This document shows, piece after piece, positions 43,639 through 53,158 of a DNA stretch of 64,000 nt (positions are counted from its first letter, which is position 1; each line of letters starts with the position of its first letter). Where the stretch lies: assembly GCF_004551525.1 (NCBI RefSeq), contig NZ_SATR01000004.1, positions 124,001-188,000 of the forward strand. The letters are read 5' to 3'. This DNA is from Vibrio ouci. GTDB taxonomy: Bacteria; Pseudomonadota; Gammaproteobacteria; Enterobacterales; Vibrionaceae. A program made the translations under genes and the position numbers. The notes under the pieces are model-generated. The model saw only the letters and a list, made by a program, of their open reading frames with translations. It searched no databases and was not told where the DNA came from.

Positions 43639-43666
43639 GCCCTCTCCTTTTATTATTCGACTGAGC

Positions 43667-43681
43667 TGAATAATCAATTCA
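43667..43681. promoter_or_regulatory. Candidate LysR-type operator TGAAT-N5-ATTCA
   Basis: Perfect 5-base arms with a 5-base spacer in the shared LysR/oxidoreductase promoter. It has the interrupted dyad form of LysR boxes. Unproven. Confidence 0.35.
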
Positions 43682-43753
43682 AATATTACTCAATTATCAA
43701 ATCTCATCCAATAAATATACTGACTCCATCAACACGAATTGGAGAACAGAGCG

Positions 43754-44851
43754 ATGAGTACACTTTTTGAGGCCACTAAGCTTAAGCAACTAACTCTACA
43801 AAACCGCATGGTAATGGCGCCCATGACGCGAGCGCGAAGTAGTCAGCCGGGTAATGTGCCAAACCAAATGATGGCGACCTACTACCACCAGCGTGCAAGT
43901 ACGGGGTTGATTATCTCGGAAGCGACGCAAATTTCTGATGACTCGCAAGGTTATTCGTTTACGCCCGGAGTCTACACTGACGAGCAAGTCGAAGGGTGGA
44001 AAAGCATCACCCAAGCGACCCAAGCTCAAGGGGCTGCGATGTTCTGTCAGCTATGGCATGTCGGCCGCGTCTCTCATCCTACTTTTCAAAAAGGTGAGTT
44101 ACCCATCGCCCCTTCCGCGCTTAAGCCCGTTGCTACGCAGGTTTGGATTGCTGATGAGCAAGGTAATGGCAACATGGTCGACTGTGTTGAGCCAAGAGCC
44201 ATGACACAAGAGGATATCAACCGAGTCATCGCAGACTTTGCCCATGCGGCTCAAAGGGCTATTGAAGCGGGGTTCAACGGCGTCGAGATTCACGGTGGCA
44301 ATGGTTATCTGATCGACCAGTTTTTGCGTACAAACTCGAACCAGCGCAATGATCAATACGGCGGTTCTACCACAAACCGACTTCGCTTTTTGTTGGAAGT
44401 GGTTGATGCAGTCAGCAAAGTAATTGGCGCTGATAAAGTCGGCGTTAGACTTGCTCCATTCATCACGTTTAAAGATATGGACTGCCCTGAGATTGTGCCG
44501 ACGATTTTAGAGGCATCGAAACAGCTGCAAGCTCGAGATATCGCTTATTTGCACTTGTCTGAAGCAGATTGGGATGACGCGCCTGTTATTCCAGAGGATT
44601 TCCGTATTGAGCTGCGTAACAATTTCACCAATACCATTATCGTCGCAGGCGGCTATAGCCAAGAAACGGCAAATGAAATACTGGCCAAAGGCTATGCCGA
44701 TTTAGTTGCGTTCGGGCGCCCATTTATTGCTAACCCAGATCTGGTTGATCGTCTAAAGCATCAGCAACCGTTAGCGGAACTTGATGGAGCGACTCTGTTT
44801 GGCGGCGACTGTCGTGGCTATACCGACTACCCGGCACTTGAGCTCTCTTGA
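43754..44851 (+). CDS. Old Yellow Enzyme family NAD(P)H:flavin oxidoreductase (NemA-like)
   Basis: 365 aa FMN TIM-barrel from the ATG at 43754 (GGAGA 8 bases upstream). Markers include NRMVMAPMTRARS, the active-site region GFNGVEIHGGNGYLIDQFLR with catalytic His and Asn, and C-terminal FMN phosphate binding in VAGGYSQETA and VAFGRPFIANPD. The length equals E. coli NemA. These enzymes reduce activated alkenes such as N-ethylmaleimide and nitro compounds. The divergent LysR protein probably controls it. A terminator follows. Confidence 0.92.
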   Translation: MSTLFEATKLKQLTLQNRMVMAPMTRARSSQPGNVPNQMMATYYHQRASTGLIISEATQISDDSQGYSFTPGVYTDEQVEGWKSITQATQAQGAAMFCQLWHVGRVSHPTFQKGELPIAPSALKPVATQVWIADEQGNGNMVDCVEPRAMTQEDINRVIADFAHAAQRAIEAGFNGVEIHGGNGYLIDQFLRTNSNQRNDQYGGSTTNRLRFLLEVVDAVSKVIGADKVGVRLAPFITFKDMDCPEIVPTILEASKQLQARDIAYLHLSEADWDDAPVIPEDFRIELRNNFTNTIIVAGGYSQETANEILAKGYADLVAFGRPFIANPDLVDRLKHQQPLAELDGATLFGGDCRGYTDYPALELS

Positions 44852-44876
44852 TAAAGGGGAAATGAGCTCAAAACGG

Positions 44877-44904
44877 AAGAAAGACGCCCTTGAGCGTCTT
44901 TCTT
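44877..44904. terminator. Bidirectional terminator between OYE and alaE genes
   Basis: Perfect 11-base stem AAGAAAGACGC/GCGTCTTTCTT with loop CCTTGA, between the convergent genes. Confidence 0.9.
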
Positions 44905-44927
44905 AAATAATTGTTAGCGGTGCAAAT

Positions 44928-44972
44928 AATGCTTCCTGTCCTTATGCTTCCTGCCTCTATGCTTCTTGGTAA
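44928..44972. repeat. Three imperfect 15 bp tandem repeats at the alaE 3' end
   Basis: Units 44928-44942, 44943-44957 and 44958-44972 share TATGCTTCCTG with small changes. The last two contain the alaE stop codon and final residues, so the end of the gene has been locally duplicated. Confidence 0.7.
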
Positions 44973-45406
44973 TAGCCCGGAACGCGGAACCACTTACGGC
45001 ACATATCTAGGAAGTAACCGTATAACACGCCCATACCGCAAGATACCACTGCGTTAGAGGTCACTGCCGTAATGATTTGATCGCTTGATGCGCCAACGGT
45101 AAACAGAATTGCTGCGTACACAGGTGACTGAAACAGCACGTAAGCCACTAGGTCGGAGATGTTCTTCATTACGCCAGTGTCTGAGATACGAGCGCCTTGG
45201 CGTAAAACGTAGTCTCGGAACAAGCCATATGGGAAAGCAATCGCGATGTTGACTGGGATCGAAAGTGTGCGAGACGCTAAAGATTGCTCAAAGGTCATGC
45301 CTGAAATAAAGATCTCAATGATCATGCCAGACACAAAGCAGAAAACTACCATCGCAAACGTATCAGCCGCGGCATTACGGATACAAAAAGGCCCAAGAGA
45401 CTTCAT
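44957..45406 (-). CDS. alaE: L-alanine exporter
   Basis: 149 aa from the ATG at 45406 (GGAG 5 bases upstream), exactly the length of E. coli AlaE. Four transmembrane helices are predicted. [60 protein letters not shown] and [17 protein letters not shown] match AlaE closely. It is a proton-driven inner-membrane exporter that relieves intracellular alanine excess. It stands alone between convergent terminators and a minus-strand kinase gene. The stop codon lies in a short tandem duplication. Confidence 0.93.
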   Translation of the reverse strand: MKSLGPFCIRNAAADTFAMVVFCFVSGMIIEIFISGMTFEQSLASRTLSIPVNIAIAFPYGLFRDYVLRQGARISDTGVMKNISDLVAYVLFQSPVYAAILFTVGASSDQIITAVTSNAVVSCGMGVLYGYFLDMCRKWFRVPGYYQEA

Positions 45407-45629
45407 TTTAACTCCAACACAAAAAACTGCACTTTTAAATAAACGACAAAACAAACACCCAAGACCAAGCAAACCAGCCAGTCAATATCGCTATTAAATC
45501 ATTAAATTTGCAGTTTTAGATTTCAAAGTTAAAACAAAGTGGTAAATAAACAACTATAATCGGTAATAAAGTTAGATATATCCGCTACTTTTTTGATGTG
45601 AGCTCAAAAAACCATCAGATTTACGTAAG

Positions 45630-48062
45630 TTAGTTACAGTAATCTTTTACTTGTACAGTCAGTACGTCTAACTCATCTTGCGGAGGAAAGTTGCCAGCCA
45701 CTAAATGGTGCTCGATGTTGGCGAGGTTGGCTTCCAATGCAGGAGACTGAATCGCTTCTAGCTGGCGTTGAATTTGGACAAAGCTCTCACGCGCATAGAG
45801 TAGATTCTCGTTTTCAATCGCCATAAAGAACATCATCAAAGGTTCCTCTAACTCTATTTCTCCACTATTGTGCGACGAATTCAGTAAATGAGGCTTAAAT
45901 TGGTAGAGTTGTTCAGAATGACTCAGCAGCGCATCATCAAGCTCGGTTTCATCAACAGGCTTAGAGACGATATAGTTAGCCCCCGCCGTTAGCATGCTCT
46001 GCCAAGTATCTTTAAACACATCGGCAGTACAGCCAAGGATCAATACCTTCGATTTTTCACCACTTAAACCGCGAATAACGGCCGTCGCCTCTACCCCATC
46101 CATTCCCGGCATGTGGTTGTCCATCAAGACTAGGTCATATTCGCCCGTTCTTATTTCATGAACCGCCAGTTCGCCGTTCTCAACACATTCACACGAGAAG
46201 CCTTTATTGGTCATGAAGGTATTTAGGATGATTGAGTTAGTGCGATTATCTTCAACAATAAGCGCTTTTAATCCATGGTAATCGAGCTTCTTGCGCTCTT
46301 TATATTCGGCAAAGATCGCTTCACCAATGTCTACCTGCAGTGCAACTTCAAAGCATGACCCTATCCCAACCCCACTGGTCAGTTTAATTTCACCCTCCAT
46401 TAAATCACACAGTTGCTTGACGATGGCAAGGCCAAGCCCGGTACCACCAAAGCGCCGAGTAGTTGAAGACTCCGCTTGTTCAAAGGGTTTGAAGACTTTT
46501 TGTTGGACGGATTTGTCTATCCCTATCCCTGTATCTCGCACTTGGATAATTAAGAAGTTACGGCCGTTTCTGTACTCTTCTTTAAAGCTCACTTCCACGT
46601 AGCCACGTGAGGTAAACTTAACCGCGTTGTTGAGCAAGTTGAACAGAATCTGCCTTAACCTTGCTTTGTCACAGCGATACCAACGACTCTCTGGCACTTC
46701 AGAATAGACTTTGAACTGTAAGCCTTTTTCAGAACACAGAGTGTAATACACACTGTTGATACTGCCGATGATGGCCTCTAACGGGAATGGCGCTCGCTCT
46801 AACTCTAAATGCCCTTGCTCTACTTTAGAGAAATCGAGGATCTCATTGAGCAGCGTCATCATATGTTCGCCCGATTCGTATAAGGTCTTCATATGTTTGC
46901 GTTGCTCACTCATTAAGTCACTTTTGAGCAGTATCTGAGCGGTACCGAGTACACCATTCATTGGCGTTCTGATCTCATGTGATAACGTGGCTAAGAAGGC
47001 ACTTTTGGCTTTGGTTGACGCTTGGGCCTTAACCTTCTCTTCTTCGAGATAAACGGTCTTCTGGTTAAACGAATCAATCAGGTATTTGATCTCATCATTA
47101 CTGTTGTACTTAAGGTCGATGCTGCCGCCCTCTTTGGACTCCTGCACACTTCTCGCGACAACCACAACGGGAGAGATAAGAAAACGGTTAATCAAGAAGT
47201 AGCCAAGCATTACGAACGCCAGCATGAAAGGGACAATCACAGCTTCCACTTTTGAGACCACGTCATAGACTTGTTCGGCTACCAGTCGCTTAGCATTAAC
47301 GACATCGACGCTCCAATTAAAGTCACCAAAGGTGTTCTTACTGATGTAGATGTTTTCAGCCAGCTGAAAGTTATACTCCGTCACCACATCACCGTAGCCG
47401 TCGCGTAGGATCACCCCTAAGTCGTATTCCTCTGCGTGCAGGCGTACAAACTCGATTAGCGATTCAAGAGAGATATCTACCGTCGCCACGCCAGCGAATT
47501 CGCCATTACTGTAATAAGGTGACGATGCAGTAATCATTTGCACATGCGTGAACGGGTCTATGTAAACAGGTGACCAAGAAACGGTACCTTGAGGCTGATT
47601 CACCACCGAGGTATACCAAGATTCTTTGTTATAGCCGCCGGATGCGGGATTATCCCATGAGTAGACTCTATCCACCTGGCCATCATTGGCTCGGTTGAAA
47701 AATAGACTTTTGAACGCACTGCTCTCATCAATGGAATAAGGCACTGGCCATAACCCACCACTGACGGTGATATCGTCGATCAGCAGAAACAGTTGGTGCA
47801 GTAGGTAGGCTTGATGCTGTTGTGACTCGTCGGTGCTACCAATACTGACGATGCCCTGCAAAATGCCTAATGATTTATTGAGTGGCTCTTTGATTTGAGT
47901 AGAGATGAGTTCGGTGCGTAATTCAAGGTTTCGCTCTAGCTGGGCGCGCGTTGGAGGCTCCACTACCAAATAGTTAATCGTACCGATCAACCCCACCGCC
48001 ACAGCTAAGTAAATAGCTAAGGCAATGATACTCTTCCTTTTTAGTGACGAGCGTATATCCAT
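45630..48062 (-). CDS. Cache-domain hybrid sensor histidine kinase
   Basis: 810 aa. A first membrane helix (about 10-30) is followed by a dCache-type periplasmic domain (about 45-260, with SYSWDNPASGG-like and GVATVDISLESL segments), then a second helix (about 275-295) and HAMP. HisKA follows with His362 in LSHEIRTPMNG, then HATPase with DTGIGI and GGTGLGLAIVKQL, and a C-terminal receiver with acceptor Asp in LVLMDNHMPGMDG. The last 80 residues are helical but lack a clear HPt histidine motif. The ligand and phosphorelay partner are unknown. It is monocistronic. Confidence 0.92.
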   Translation of the reverse strand: MDIRSSLKRKSIIALAIYLAVAVGLIGTINYLVVEPPTRAQLERNLELRTELISTQIKEPLNKSLGILQGIVSIGSTDESQQHQAYLLHQLFLLIDDITVSGGLWPVPYSIDESSAFKSLFFNRANDGQVDRVYSWDNPASGGYNKESWYTSVVNQPQGTVSWSPVYIDPFTHVQMITASSPYYSNGEFAGVATVDISLESLIEFVRLHAEEYDLGVILRDGYGDVVTEYNFQLAENIYISKNTFGDFNWSVDVVNAKRLVAEQVYDVVSKVEAVIVPFMLAFVMLGYFLINRFLISPVVVVARSVQESKEGGSIDLKYNSNDEIKYLIDSFNQKTVYLEEEKVKAQASTKAKSAFLATLSHEIRTPMNGVLGTAQILLKSDLMSEQRKHMKTLYESGEHMMTLLNEILDFSKVEQGHLELERAPFPLEAIIGSINSVYYTLCSEKGLQFKVYSEVPESRWYRCDKARLRQILFNLLNNAVKFTSRGYVEVSFKEEYRNGRNFLIIQVRDTGIGIDKSVQQKVFKPFEQAESSTTRRFGGTGLGLAIVKQLCDLMEGEIKLTSGVGIGSCFEVALQVDIGEAIFAEYKERKKLDYHGLKALIVEDNRTNSIILNTFMTNKGFSCECVENGELAVHEIRTGEYDLVLMDNHMPGMDGVEATAVIRGLSGEKSKVLILGCTADVFKDTWQSMLTAGANYIVSKPVDETELDDALLSHSEQLYQFKPHLLNSSHNSGEIELEEPLMMFFMAIENENLLYARESFVQIQRQLEAIQSPALEANLANIEHHLVAGNFPPQDELDVLTVQVKDYCN

Positions 48063-48180
48063 AAATCTTTGAATTTTTATCGTTTATTAAAAATTATAGC
48101 GAATATATCAATGCAGCAACCTTTTTCTCTTATGTGTTGGCTGTTACCATTGCCTCATCACAAGTCCTGACTGTAATAGG

Positions 48181-48759
48181 GTGTCTATTTTGACTTTACA
48201 ACAACTGCTGTCATTGCCAGAGCTAGAAGATAAACTGATTAACGAAGCTAAGACTTACGGTTTCGTCACTGCGATGGCCGCTGCGCCTAATATTCTTCCG
48301 CCTGAAGAGTGGCTACCGTTCCTTTGGGGTGGTGAAGAAGTAGCACCATTTAGCGATGGCGAGCAACTCGAAACTTACATTGAGCACATCATTGCACTTT
48401 GGAATCAATACCGCCCTGCACTGCTTGATAATACCTGGCAGTGGCCTGAAGGCTGCACACTTGATGAAGAAGATATTGTGACAGCGCAAACTCGTGATTT
48501 CTGTGAAGGTCTACTGCAAGGCTGGCAGCTTTCTAGAGACGATTGGGAAACCATCATGCCAGATGGCACAGAAGACAGCGCCCTACTTGGTGGCGTGATT
48601 TTGTCTTTGAGCATGCTTTACGATCCAGAAACATCGATTGCGACGCTAGCAGAGCAAGGTATTCAAGGCCTAGAGCAGTTTGAAGAGATCTTCAATGCGA
48701 TGCCAACCATGCTGTGTGGTCTAACGATGCGCGGTGTAACACTGGCTGAAGCAAACTAA
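48181..48759 (+). CDS. UPF0149 (YecA/YgfB-like) family protein
   Basis: 192 aa, mostly helical. The Trp- and acid-rich FCEGLLQGWQLSRDDWETIM, together with GFVTAMAAAPNILPPEEWLP (the G-x-x-x-A...P-x-x-W pattern), is the core of UPF0149. This member lacks the C-terminal SEC-C zinc motif of YecA. The function of the family is poorly known. The start is ambiguous: GTG at 48181 or TTG at 48190, the latter with AGGG at a better distance. A strong terminator follows. Confidence 0.82.
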   Translation: MSILTLQQLLSLPELEDKLINEAKTYGFVTAMAAAPNILPPEEWLPFLWGGEEVAPFSDGEQLETYIEHIIALWNQYRPALLDNTWQWPEGCTLDEEDIVTAQTRDFCEGLLQGWQLSRDDWETIMPDGTEDSALLGGVILSLSMLYDPETSIATLAEQGIQGLEQFEEIFNAMPTMLCGLTMRGVTLAEAN

Positions 48760-48782
48760 ATTCAGCTTGCTAGAGTGAATAT

Positions 48783-48809
48783 AAATGGGGCGAAGTTCGC
48801 CCCATTTTT
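48783..48809 (+). terminator. Terminator after the UPF0149 gene
   Basis: Nearly perfect 12-base stem AAATGGGGCGAA/TTCGCCCCATTT followed by a T run. Confidence 0.93.
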
Positions 48810-49185
48810 AATACTGCCTTTCTTCACTACCCCTCCTCTCCCTTATCAAAATCGACCCTTATATCACGCAGAAAAATAGGACAAAGCACACCAATAACTC
48901 GCAGTGATTTATAGCAAACTTTAGAATTTGTTCTAGATCATTAAAGTGTTCGAAAATGCAATCTTTGGTTTTAAATATTTAAACTTTGATGCGGTTTAAG
49001 AAATTAAACTGCACTGATATGTTTTTAGTGATCCTGTTCAAAATTCATTCGCAAATCAGATTCAAAATTCGATATTTGTTGGTGTTTCAAACACTTTTTT
49101 ACGGTTTACAGAAGTTTACTGCGTATTGCTCAAATACCCCTAAAGGAGTAGCTTGCAATCATTGAGTTCAAAAATGTAAACCGAA
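48810..49185. promoter_or_regulatory. Promoter region of the cystine/RidA operon
   Basis: 376 bp, AT-rich, no gene. It contains GTTTAC motifs: GGTTTACA at 49103-49110, GTTTAC at 49114-49119 (11 bp further on), and the inverted copy TGTAAACC at 49175-49182 next to the regulator start. These may be autoregulatory operators. No riboswitch fold is recognised. Confidence 0.4.
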
Positions 49186-49854
49186 ATGATGAATGTAAAG
49201 CAAGTTCGATTCACCGACGAAGACAGAAAATGTTTAAGCAACTACTTTCGCTTAGCAGACACTATCGCTGATCTGATTGGCCCGTACTGCGAAGTCGTTA
49301 TTCATTCATTTGAAAGCTTAGAAAATTCAGTCGTGAAGATCGTCAACGGCCATCATACAGGCCGCGAAATTGGTTCGCCGATTACTGATCTTGGTTTACG
49401 TATGTGGCGTACATTTGAGAAAACTGGCGAAGTGTCGCCAAAGAGTTACTTCACCAATGCTGCAGATGGTTCACTACTGAAATCGACCACGTGCATTTTG
49501 GCAGGCCCAGAGCAAAAGCCAATTGGCATGCTGTGCATCAACATGAACTTATCTTTCCCATTCCCTGAAATCGTCAAGACCTTGATGCCGCACTGTAATG
49601 TCTCACAAACCTTAGTCAGTGAGACCTTCAGCAACAACGCCAATGATGTGATTCAACAAGCGTTGAATGCAGCCATCCAAGAAGTCGATCAAGACGAAAC
49701 GATTTCATCCAAAGGTCGCAACAAAGCCATCATTCGCTGCCTATTTGATAACGGCGTATTCGAGCTAAAAGAGACGACCACACAAGTATCCGAGCAACTT
49801 GGGATCAGCCGTCAGGCGGTTTACAAGTTTATCCGTGAATTTAAATCAGAATAA
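49186..49854 (+). CDS. YheO/DauR-type transcriptional regulator
   Basis: 222 aa. Residues about 18-130 are a YheO-like PAS domain (DLIGPYCEVVIHSFESLENS, IGMLCINMNLSFPF). The C-terminus (about 165-220) is a DauR-type helix-turn-helix (VFELKETTTQVSEQLGISRQ, AVYKFIREF). Family members such as DauR and CyuR-like proteins control amino-acid or sulfur compound catabolism. It is the first gene of a plus-strand run with RidA and a cystine-type symporter, so cysteine or a related amino acid is a plausible effector. A second ATG follows the first; both have weak ribosome-binding sites. Confidence 0.85.
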   Translation: MMNVKQVRFTDEDRKCLSNYFRLADTIADLIGPYCEVVIHSFESLENSVVKIVNGHHTGREIGSPITDLGLRMWRTFEKTGEVSPKSYFTNAADGSLLKSTTCILAGPEQKPIGMLCINMNLSFPFPEIVKTLMPHCNVSQTLVSETFSNNANDVIQQALNAAIQEVDQDETISSKGRNKAIIRCLFDNGVFELKETTTQVSEQLGISRQAVYKFIREFKSE

Positions 49855-49878
49855 AATTAATAACTTAGGAGTTATATT

Positions 49879-50262
49879 GTGAAACAGATCATTGCTACTG
49901 AGCAAGCCCCAGCCGCTATCGGCCCTTACTCTCAAGGTACGAGTTACGGCGACATGGTTTACACGTCAGGTCAACTTCCATTGGTTCCAGAAACCATGCA
50001 GTTTGTTGAAGGCGGCATCCAAGAGCAAGCTCGTCAGTCTCTAGAGAATTTGAAAGCGGTTCTAGAAGCAAGCGGTGCTGGCCTAGACACCGTATTGAAG
50101 ACAACATGCTTCCTATCGGATATGGAAAACTTCGTCGCATTTAACGAAGTGTACACAGAGGTATTTGGTACCGAAAACGCACCAGCTCGCTCTTGTGTTG
50201 AAGCTGCAAGACTACCAAAAGACGCACTGGTTGAAGTTGAAGCCATTGCATTCAAAAAATAA
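49879..50262 (+). CDS. RidA-family 2-iminobutanoate/2-iminopropanoate deaminase
   Basis: 127 aa, full RidA length. GPYSQGTSYGDMVYTSGQLP at the N-terminus, the catalytic Arg in PARSCVEAARLPKDALVEVE and the C-terminal Glu of that block match active RidA enzymes. It forms a trimer that hydrolyses reactive enamine/imine intermediates such as 2-aminoacrylate. Start is GTG at 49879 with TTAGGAG upstream, 24 bp after the regulator. Next to a cystine symporter, it probably protects against 2-aminoacrylate from cysteine breakdown; this is inference. Confidence 0.92.
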   Translation: MKQIIATEQAPAAIGPYSQGTSYGDMVYTSGQLPLVPETMQFVEGGIQEQARQSLENLKAVLEASGAGLDTVLKTTCFLSDMENFVAFNEVYTEVFGTENAPARSCVEAARLPKDALVEVEAIAFKK

Positions 50263-50302
50263 CCGACTTTCGGACATAAATGGGTATCAATAGGAGATTC
50301 TC

Positions 50303-51709
50303 ATGAGCGTTTCATTTATTGGATTGAGCATCCTGTTCTTTGGGTTCTACGCGTTACTCGCGAACTTCAAAAAACAAAAGAAGAGCTTTAACTTCCGCGT
50401 ACTAAGCGCGCTGGCTGCTGGTTTGTTATTCGGTGGCGCAATTCAGCTGGTATTCGGCGTAGGCAACGTTGCAACGTCAGGCTTTGCTGAACTGATTTCT
50501 GTGTTCGGTAAAGGCTACATCAAGCTTCTACAAATGATCGTAATCCCACTCGTCTTTGTGGCGATGATCTCTTCGATCATGAACGTAGAAGGTGGCGGCG
50601 CGCTATCACGCATCGCACCAAAAATCATCGGTATTCTACTTTTCACTTGTGCTATCTCTGCAGCTGTGGGCATCGCAAGTATTTACCTATTCGGTATCGA
50701 TGCAAACGCGCTAGTAAGCACAATTGGTACTAACAGTGCTATCGAAGCACGTGGTGACTCTCTGATTGCAACACAAGATGCGATGGCGAGCAGCGGTCTA
50801 TCAGGCATGGCGCTGTCTATCATCCCAACTAACATCTTCGACATGCTAACGGGTTCTCAACGTACATCAACACTATCAACCGTATTGTTCGGTATGTTCC
50901 TTGGCTACTGTATCCTACAAGTGAAAAACCGTAAGCCTGAGAAAGTGCAAAACTTCGTTGATTTCATCAACTCTGCTAAAGAAGTTGTACTGTCTATGGT
51001 TCGTGAGATCCTCAAGCTGACGCCTTACGGTGTATTTGCTCTGATGACGACGTTCATGATGACTAACGATTTGTTCGCACTAGCAGAAATGGGGCGCTTC
51101 CTACTAGCAAGCTACGTGGCAATCGGTGTAATGTTCGCTATCCACTTCGTGATGGTGTCTATGTTCGGTCTGTCTCCTGCTCGATTCATGAAGAAAATCT
51201 GGCCAGTGCTCGTGTTCGGCTTCGGTTCTCGCTCAAGTATGGCGGCAATCCCACTCAACGTTGAAACTCAAACTCAACGTCTAGGTGTGGACGAAGAAAC
51301 GGCAAACATGTCAGCGACATTCGGTACCAGTATCGGTCAGAACGGTTGTGCAGGTATCTACCCAGCAATGCTCGCTATCATGGCGGCGCAAGTGATGGGT
51401 ATGCCAGTTGACTTAGGTTTCATCGTACAACTGATTGCGGTTATCGCGATTGCTTCATTCGGTATCGCAGGTGTTGGTGGCGGTGCAACGTTTGCAGCAG
51501 TAGCGGTACTGACCATCATGGGTCTAGACATTACCGTGGTAGCGATTCTGGTTTCTATCGAAGCTCTTATCGATATGGCACGTACCGCGCTTAACATCTC
51601 TGGCTCTATGTTGTCAGGCGTGCTAACCGCGAAGAAGAATGGCTCATTGAACACTGAGCAATACAACGCTGATGTGACTGCAACAGTAACAAAAGAAGCA
51701 GCAGTGTAA
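50303..51709 (+). CDS. L-cystine:cation symporter (TcyP-like, DAACS family)
   Basis: 468 aa inner-membrane transporter of the dicarboxylate/amino acid:cation symporter family. GYIKLLQMIVIPLVFVAMIS, the RSSMAAIPLNVETQ hairpin (equivalent to the serine-rich HP1), and FGTSIGQNGCAGIYPAML are characteristic of the TcyP/YdjN subgroup. The N-terminus has an extra helix (IGLSILFFGFYALLANFKKQ) also seen in TcyP. It follows RidA by 40 bp with AGGAG before the ATG. A terminator follows, so it may close the regulator-ridA-symporter transcript. Confidence 0.88.
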   Translation: MSVSFIGLSILFFGFYALLANFKKQKKSFNFRVLSALAAGLLFGGAIQLVFGVGNVATSGFAELISVFGKGYIKLLQMIVIPLVFVAMISSIMNVEGGGALSRIAPKIIGILLFTCAISAAVGIASIYLFGIDANALVSTIGTNSAIEARGDSLIATQDAMASSGLSGMALSIIPTNIFDMLTGSQRTSTLSTVLFGMFLGYCILQVKNRKPEKVQNFVDFINSAKEVVLSMVREILKLTPYGVFALMTTFMMTNDLFALAEMGRFLLASYVAIGVMFAIHFVMVSMFGLSPARFMKKIWPVLVFGFGSRSSMAAIPLNVETQTQRLGVDEETANMSATFGTSIGQNGCAGIYPAMLAIMAAQVMGMPVDLGFIVQLIAVIAIASFGIAGVGGGATFAAVAVLTIMGLDITVVAILVSIEALIDMARTALNISGSMLSGVLTAKKNGSLNTEQYNADVTATVTKEAAV

Positions 51710-51725
51710 TTTCCAAACTTAATAA

Positions 51726-51756
51726 AGAGCACCCAACGCGGGTGCTCTCCGTTTTT
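51726..51756 (+). terminator. Terminator after the cystine symporter
   Basis: Perfect 9-base stem AGAGCACCC/GGGTGCTCT with loop AACGC, followed by CCGTTTTT. Confidence 0.92.
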
Positions 51757-51785
51757 CCTGAGTTCAGGTTATTTAGGTAATAAAT

Positions 51786-53108
51786 ATGAAAGTTGTTGTC
51801 GTAGGCGGTAGCGCTGCAGGTATGAGTTTCGCAGCGAAATACAAACGTAATCAGCCATCAGATGAAGTGATTGTGCTGGATAAGCGCGATTACATCTCGT
51901 TCGGTGCGTGTGGTTTACCTTACTTTGCTGGTGGCATGTTTGATGACACCGAGCGCATGATTTCTCGCACGCCAGAACAAGCGATTAAGTCGGGCTTAGA
52001 CGTTCGCATTGAAACGGAAATGGTCGCTCTAGACCGCGCTGAAAAGCAGATCACGGTTCGCCAGCAAAACGAAGAAAGCACGATTGATTACGATATGTTG
52101 GTTATTGCCACCGGTGCACGCCCAATCGTTCCTTCATTTGGCGAGTTCAACCCAGAGCACGTATACACGCTAACCAGCATGGAAGATGGCTTGGCAGTAA
52201 AAAAAGCGCTTAAGGACAGCAACAAACAACGCGTGTGCGTGATTGGCGGTGGCTTTATCGGACTTGAAGTGTTTGATGCCGCACATCTACTAGGTAAACA
52301 CGTCACCATCATCGAGCGTGAACAACACGTGATGAGCCGTCAGTTCAGCCCAGAGATGATCGAGGTGGTAGAAGGCGCGATTCGTGAATCGGGTGCGGAG
52401 CTTCAAACCGGTTGTAGCGTAGCAGCGATTCGCGACGCAGAGCATGGCGGTTATATCGTAGAAACCGACAACGGCAATGTAGAAGCAGACGTGGTGATCA
52501 TGTCACTTGGCTTTAAACCAAACACGGAATCATTCGAACTACCAAAGGCAGCTAACGGCGCATTGCTCGTAGACGAGTTTGGCGCAACAGAAGACGCTAA
52601 TATTTACGCTGTTGGCGACTGTACGGTAGTTCACCATATGGCGCTTGGCAAATCTGTGTATGTTCCACTTGCAACTACCGCCAACAAACAAGCGCGTATG
52701 ATGGCGGATAAGCTTGCAGGTAAAGACACGTACATGAGTGGCTTCTTGGGTTCGTCTTGTTTAAAAGTGCTGGACTACGAATTGGCATGTACTGGCGTAT
52801 CGGAATTGCTCGCCAAAGAGCATGGGTTGGATGTGAAGGTTTCAACCATTTCTGATAAAAACCAAACCGATTACTACCCAGGCCAAGAAGACATTAAAGT
52901 GAAGCTGGTGTACCACCCAGAAACCAAGGTTCTACTTGGCGGTGAAATCGTCGGTAAGAAAGGTGCAGTCGGCCGAATCAACGCTCTCGCTGTTGCTATC
53001 ACCGCGAAAATGACGACGCAGCAGCTAGGCTATATGGATTTTTGCTACGCACCACCATTTGCACGTACATGGGATGCACTCAACGTTGCAGGTAACGTGG
53101 CAAAATAG
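51786..53108 (+). CDS. CoA-disulfide reductase-like flavoprotein (class III)
   Basis: 440 aa FAD/NAD(P)H oxidoreductase. The N-terminal VVVGGSAAGMSFAAKY binds FAD, CVIGGGFIGLEVFDAAHLLG binds NAD(P)H, and the single redox cysteine is in SFGACGLPYFAGG, as in CoA-disulfide reductases. NIYAVGDCTVV is the second FAD motif, and the dimerisation domain follows. It would reduce CoA disulfide or related low-mass disulfides and per/polysulfides. A terminator separates it from the cystine symporter, 76 bp upstream, so cotranscription is partial at most, but the pairing suggests handling of imported cystine. Confidence 0.87.
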   Translation: MKVVVVGGSAAGMSFAAKYKRNQPSDEVIVLDKRDYISFGACGLPYFAGGMFDDTERMISRTPEQAIKSGLDVRIETEMVALDRAEKQITVRQQNEESTIDYDMLVIATGARPIVPSFGEFNPEHVYTLTSMEDGLAVKKALKDSNKQRVCVIGGGFIGLEVFDAAHLLGKHVTIIEREQHVMSRQFSPEMIEVVEGAIRESGAELQTGCSVAAIRDAEHGGYIVETDNGNVEADVVIMSLGFKPNTESFELPKAANGALLVDEFGATEDANIYAVGDCTVVHHMALGKSVYVPLATTANKQARMMADKLAGKDTYMSGFLGSSCLKVLDYELACTGVSELLAKEHGLDVKVSTISDKNQTDYYPGQEDIKVKLVYHPETKVLLGGEIVGKKGAVGRINALAVAITAKMTTQQLGYMDFCYAPPFARTWDALNVAGNVAK

Positions 53109-53128
53109 CGTTATTGACCAATATTCAA

Positions 53129-53158
53129 AGGGGGCTTACGAGCCCCCTATTGGTTTTA
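53129..53158 (+). terminator. Terminator after the flavoprotein gene
   Basis: Perfect 8-base stem AGGGGGCT/AGCCCCCT with loop TACG and a T-rich tail. Its tail overlaps the end of the convergent potassium-channel gene. Confidence 0.88.
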
